Positions 13,082 through 16,213 of a DNA stretch of 16,213 bases are shown here, one piece after another. How positions within the stretch are numbered: the stretch's first letter is position 1; every line of letters begins with the position of its first letter. The notes under the pieces are model-generated. The model saw only the letters and a program-made list of their open reading frames with translations. It had not been told where the DNA came from and searched no databases. The position numbers and the translations under genes are program-made. This DNA comes from JAZDEL01 sp043820655 (lineage in GTDB: Archaea; Iainarchaeota; Iainarchaeia; Iainarchaeales; JAZDEL01): positions 1 through 16,213 of the forward strand of contig JBDRDO010000089.1 of NCBI GenBank assembly GCA_043820655.1, given 5' to 3'.

Positions 13082-14038
13082 CTATTCCCCCGCGCCCTGC
13101 AAAAACCTGAATGCGGAAACCGCGGCAACAGCGCCCTCGCCCGCGGCAACAACTGTCTGCTCAACGCCCCCGTTAATATCGCCCGCGGCAAAAATTCCCG
13201 GAATGCTTGTTTCCATTGTTTCACGGTTTACTTTCACAAATCCTTTTCCGTCAATTTCAACGCCCGCTGCCTTTGCAAGTGCATTATTCGGGGAAAGCCC
13301 CACTGAAACAAAAACCCCTGCGCAGGGCAGAACCTCTTCCCTGCCGCCTTCGCGCGCCTTTATGCGCACGCCCTCCACTACTCCTTTTTTTGCATCAAGA
13401 ATCTCAACAACCCCGTGGTTTGCAAGCACCCTAACTTTCTTCTCATTAAGCCGCGGCAGATAAACCTTATCCGCACAGAGTTCCGGCTCAAATTCAACAA
13501 GCGCAACGCTTTTGCAGATTTCCGCAAGGTAAAGTGCGTATGTAACGCCTGTGTTCCCTCCCCCGACAACAACAACAACATCCCTCTCCCTGAAAAACGC
13601 CCCATCACAAACAGCGCAATAACTAACCCCCTTCCCCTTCAGTTCCGCCTCCCCAGGCACGCCCAATTTTTTGTACCTTGTTCCTGTTGCGATTATAACC
13701 GTGCGCGCCTCAAATGTTTCATCCCCCGCATTAATTTCAAATTTTTTATTTTCCTTTTTCACAATCGCACTAATCTCTTTGCCCTCAACCCTGCCCCCAA
13801 AACCGCGCATCTGCGCAAGGAACTTATCCATCAGTTCCTTCCCGCTGATTTTCCCCGCGCCTGGGTAATTCTCAATCTCAACGGCATCCGCCGTCATTCC
13901 CCCTTCCCTTTCCCCGTCAAAAATCCTTGTTTTGAGGCCGTTCCTCAGCGCATAAATTGCGGCAGTAACGCCGGCGGAGCCTGCGCCTATAATTGCGACA
14001 TCAACAGTGCCTTTGCCGTTTTCCCTGCCTTCAGCCAT
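13082..14038 (-). CDS. trxB: Thioredoxin-reductase-like FAD-dependent pyridine nucleotide-disulfide oxidoreductase
   Basis: 318 residues from the ATG at 14038; a TTG nine codons upstream would add a hydrophobic MLFFFLGIL, which is unlikely. FAD-binding GAGSAG at 18-23, the redox pair CAVC at 141-144 in YCAVCDG, a second dinucleotide site GGGNTG at 159-164, and the C-terminal FAD motif FAAGDINGG (283-291): the full layout of low-molecular-weight thioredoxin reductase. It should reduce thioredoxin or glutaredoxin-like proteins in the cytoplasm. The strand after the second glycine motif reads SVALVEFEPEL, without the HRRxxxR arginines that bind the NADPH phosphate in the E. coli enzyme; Glu182/Glu184 stand near that place, so NADH or another donor is possible. 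First gene of a pair with the methyltransferase. Confidence 0.92.
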   Translation of the reverse strand: MAEGRENGKGTVDVAIIGAGSAGVTAAIYALRNGLKTRIFDGEREGGMTADAVEIENYPGAGKISGKELMDKFLAQMRGFGGRVEGKEISAIVKKENKKFEINAGDETFEARTVIIATGTRYKKLGVPGEAELKGKGVSYCAVCDGAFFRERDVVVVVGGGNTGVTYALYLAEICKSVALVEFEPELCADKVYLPRLNEKKVRVLANHGVVEILDAKKGVVEGVRIKAREGGREEVLPCAGVFVSVGLSPNNALAKAAGVEIDGKGFVKVNRETMETSIPGIFAAGDINGGVEQTVVAAGEGAVAAVSAFRFLQGAGE

Positions 14039-14069
14039 CAAAATCCCCAGAAAGAAAAAGAGCAAAACC

Positions 14070-14080
14070 GCTATAAAGAC
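14070..14080. promoter_or_regulatory. Bidirectional TATA element between trxB and the flap endonuclease gene
   Basis: GCTATAAAGAC at 14070-14080 reads CTATAAAG on the plus strand and CTTTATAG on the minus strand. It sits about 36 bases from both the flap endonuclease ATG (14111) and the trxB ATG (14038), and would give leaders of about ten bases each way. A 5-bp hairpin (CCGCA 14086-14090 / TGCGG 14098-14102) lies between it and the flap endonuclease start. Confidence 0.5.
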
Positions 14081-14110
14081 TTTCGCCGCATTATTACTGC
14101 GGGGCTTTGT

Positions 14111-15136
14111 ATGGGCACGGCAATAGGTGAACTTATAGAAAAGGAGGCAATAGACCTCTCTTTCCTCTCGGGGAGAAAGGTGGGCGTTGACTCATACAAC
14201 ATACTTTACCAGTTCCTTTCAAGCATCCGCGGGCAGGATGGAACGCCTTTAATGGACAGCAACGGCAAGGTAACCTCGCATTTAACGGGTTTGCTTTACC
14301 GCACAGTGAACCTCCTTGAAAAGGGAATTAAGCCCGTATTCGTATTCGATGGGAAGCCCTCCGTGCTTAAGGCGGAAACCCTGCGCAAGCGCACTGAAAT
14401 CCGCACTGATGCCGCGCGGAAGCACAAGGATGCACTGGAAAGGGGGGATATGGATGATGCGAAAAAGTTCGGTTCAAGGGCGCTGAAGTTAACCGAGGAA
14501 ATGGTTTCCGAGGCAAAGGAACTTGCCGCGTTTTTGGGCCTGCCTGTTGTTCAGGCCCCTTCCGAGGGCGAGGCGCAAATAGCATGCATGGCTGAGCGCG
14601 GGGATTTGTATGGATGCATTTCACAGGATTACGATGCATTGCTGTTCGGCACGCCCCTGCTGCTGAGAAATATCGCAATAACAGGCAGGCGCAAGGTTGC
14701 GGGAAAGAACTTTTACATTGAGGTTAGCCCCGAGAAAATTGAGCTTGAGAAAGTGCTTTCGCACCTGAAAATAACGCGCGAAAAATTAATCTGGCTTGGG
14801 ATTTTAATAGGCACCGATTTCAATGAAAAATTTCCCCGCATCGGCCCCAAAACAGGGCTTAAGCTTGTGCAGGAGCATGAAACTTTCGAGGACATACTTG
14901 CCGAAACAAAGCACGAACCCGAGTTTGATTACAGGGAAATCGAGGAACTTTTCCTTAAGCCGAAATTCACGGAGGATTACAAAATTGAATTCCGCCCCCC
15001 TGAAACAGAAAAGGTAATTGACATGCTCTGCGGGAAGCACGACTTTTCAGAGGAGCGCGTTAAAAACGCGCTTGCAAAACTGGAAGACAAGGCAAATGAA
15101 AAGGGCGAGCAGTCACGGCTGGATAAGTGGGTGTGA
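14111..15136 (+). CDS. fen: Flap structure-specific endonuclease 1 (FEN1/XPG family)
   Basis: 341 residues, the normal archaeal length. Cuts 5' flaps in Okazaki-fragment maturation and base-excision repair. Metal-binding acids are all visible: Asp27 in GVDSYN, Asp80 in VFVFDGKP, Glu152 and Glu154 in PSEGEAQ, Asp173 and Asp175 in SQDYDALLFG, Asp236 in GTDF. The helical clamp region is about 85-135. The H2TH motif follows at RIGPKTGLKLV (243-253). The C-terminus QSRLDKWV (334-341) is a PIP box for PCNA. The open frame extends far upstream to 13415, but that part is antisense to trxB; ATG 14111 matches the conserved MG.xIGELI start and the promoter. The iron alcohol dehydrogenase starts six bases after the stop, or overlaps it. 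Confidence 0.97.
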   Translation: MGTAIGELIEKEAIDLSFLSGRKVGVDSYNILYQFLSSIRGQDGTPLMDSNGKVTSHLTGLLYRTVNLLEKGIKPVFVFDGKPSVLKAETLRKRTEIRTDAARKHKDALERGDMDDAKKFGSRALKLTEEMVSEAKELAAFLGLPVVQAPSEGEAQIACMAERGDLYGCISQDYDALLFGTPLLLRNIAITGRRKVAGKNFYIEVSPEKIELEKVLSHLKITREKLIWLGILIGTDFNEKFPRIGPKTGLKLVQEHETFEDILAETKHEPEFDYREIEELFLKPKFTEDYKIEFRPPETEKVIDMLCGKHDFSEERVKNALAKLEDKANEKGEQSRLDKWV

Positions 15137-15141
15137 TTGAA

Positions 15142-16213
15142 ATGGAACATGCTGCCTTCTCATATTTCCAGCCCACAAAAATAATTTTCGGTTCGGGAGA
15201 GTTTGCGCATGCCGCGGAGCTTGCCTCCGTATTTGCCCCGAAAATCCTGCTTGTTACCGGCAAATCCTCAATGCGAAAGCACGGCTTCACGCAGAAACTA
15301 ACCGCGCAGTTCTCCTCCAGCTCGGAAGTAATTGAATACAACAAAATTTCCCCCAATCCACCGGCAAAGGAAGTCGATGAGGGCGCTAAACTCTGCCGCG
15401 CGGAAGACATTGATTTTGTTATTGCTCTTGGTGGGGGTTCTGCAATGGATGCTGGGAAGGCAATCGCCGCACTCGCACTTAACGGCGGGAAAACTGTTGA
15501 TTACCTTGCCGGCGAGCAAATCCTTGCGAAGAAAGGCCTGCCCTGCATGTGCATTCCAAGCACAAGCGGAACAAGCAGTGAAATTACACGCTATTCCGTG
15601 ATATCCTTTCCCGACGGGAAAAAGAAGGGCATTGCCTCGGAATTCCTGCACGCGGACATTGCATTAATTGACCCCGAGCTTGCGCACACTATGCCGCCCG
15701 ATGTCACGGCAAGCACAGGCCTTGATGTTTTAGCGCACGCCGTGGAGGCGCACTGGAGCACGCATACGGATCCGTTGAGCAAACACAATGCCCTGCGTGC
15801 GATTGAACTTGTCAGTGGAAATCTGCTTTCCGCATACAAAGACGGGAATAACGCGGAGGCGCGTTACAATATGTCCCTCTCCACAATTTTCGCGGGGCTT
15901 GCATTCAACGGCCCCGGCACAACTTCCCTGCATGCAGTGAGCTACCCCCTAACAACAATGTTCGGCCTGCCGCACGGTGCTGCCTGCGCGATTGCCATGC
16001 CCGCATTCCTGCGCTTCAATGCGGAGAAAGAAAAACACAATTTGTTGGACATTGCACATGCGATGGGAAAAAGCACTGTTGAGGAAGCCGCCCAATTCGT
16101 GGAGGAACTTTTGCTTGCCCTGCACTCCCCCACTAAACTCTCCGAACTCGGCGTAAAGGAAAGCGATATGGATGCAATTGTGCAGGATGCGATGCGCCCG
16201 AATATGAAAACAA
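15142..16213 (+). CDS. Iron-containing (group III) alcohol dehydrogenase, C-terminus cut by window end
   Basis: 357 residues are visible and the frame is still open at the right edge; the family is usually about 380-400 long, so only the end is missing. GGGSAMD (97-103) is the NAD(P)-binding turn. Metal ligands are Asp195 and His199 in TGLDVLAHAVEAH, His264 in SLHAVSYPL and His278 in LPHGAA, matching Asp196, His200, His263 and His277 of the FucO-type enzyme. It should interconvert an alcohol and an aldehyde or ketone with NAD(P)H; the substrate is not evident. The ATG at 15142 is preferred; a GTG at 15133 overlapping the flap endonuclease stop is also in frame. Closely spaced with the upstream gene, so probably co-transcribed. 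Confidence 0.93.
   Translation, partial: MEHAAFSYFQPTKIIFGSGEFAHAAELASVFAPKILLVTGKSSMRKHGFTQKLTAQFSSSSEVIEYNKISPNPPAKEVDEGAKLCRAEDIDFVIALGGGSAMDAGKAIAALALNGGKTVDYLAGEQILAKKGLPCMCIPSTSGTSSEITRYSVISFPDGKKKGIASEFLHADIALIDPELAHTMPPDVTASTGLDVLAHAVEAHWSTHTDPLSKHNALRAIELVSGNLLSAYKDGNNAEARYNMSLSTIFAGLAFNGPGTTSLHAVSYPLTTMFGLPHGAACAIAMPAFLRFNAEKEKHNLLDIAHAMGKSTVEEAAQFVEELLLALHSPTKLSELGVKESDMDAIVQDAMRPNMKT

Noticed and set aside
14039..14065. TTG start giving trxB a hydrophobic N-terminal extension
   Set aside because: The extension MLFFFLGIL would be a false signal segment on a cytoplasmic flavoenzyme. ATG 14038 has a GGGG-type ribosome site just upstream and matches the family start.
13415..14110. 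In-frame extension of the flap endonuclease to a 573-residue protein
   Set aside because: The extra 232 codons are antisense to trxB and are rich in Asn, Phe, Pro and Arg without any family resemblance. The conserved FEN1 N-terminus begins exactly at 14111, after a TATA box.

Overview
The window looks like a fragment of an archaeal chromosome. The evidence is an archaeal-type flap endonuclease with a C-terminal PCNA-binding box, a homotetramer-type tRNA-splicing endonuclease of about 180 residues, a eukaryal/archaeal-type tryptophanyl-tRNA synthetase and a very short histone-fold protein. Several genes also have a TATA-like box about 25-30 bases upstream of the start codon, with almost no leader. 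Compact genes, many small exported or lipobox proteins and moderate GC would fit a DPANN-type or related uncultured euryarchaeal lineage. That lineage guess is inference; the sequence contains no rRNA to confirm it.

Layout. Positions 1-208 hold a GC-rich, hairpin-forming segment of unknown nature, then an AT-rich stretch with a perfect 11-bp inverted repeat. A Fic-domain AMPylase-like gene (209-1435) and a CBS-pair gene (1583-2020) run rightward. A leftward three-gene cluster (5385 to 2054) encodes a secreted cysteine-rich protein with a possible caspase-like C-terminal domain, a lipoprotein and a CPA2 cation/proton antiporter with an RCK domain. A divergent lipoprotein gene (5522-5968) and the mini-histone gene (6103-6279, with a clear Shine-Dalgarno and a hairpin/T-tract terminator) follow. 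The RNA-processing/translation pair endA (leftward) and trpS (rightward, with an overlapping membrane-protein gene) share a divergent promoter region.

From 8664 to 14038 everything is leftward. In transcription order it holds a thioredoxin-reductase-like gene, a SAM methyltransferase, a large signal-peptide-bearing single-pass membrane protein, a ribbon-helix-helix regulator with a palindromic operator over its own promoter, a two-domain protein with an internal duplication, and a UspA-like protein. Between the RHH gene and the duplicated-domain gene lies a dense array of palindromic hairpins (10016-10169) flanked by an 8-bp direct repeat. At the right edge the flap endonuclease gene (14111-15136) runs rightward into an iron-dependent alcohol dehydrogenase gene cut off by the window end.

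No stretch above 300 bases lacks a gene; the longest non-coding gaps are 1-208 and 9946-10173. No CRISPR array, transposase, tRNA or rRNA gene was recognised. The most unusual elements are the hairpin array, the RHH operator cluster, the putative secreted caspase-like protein and its operon, the alpha3-less histone, and the TrxR-like enzyme that lacks the usual NADPH-binding arginines.
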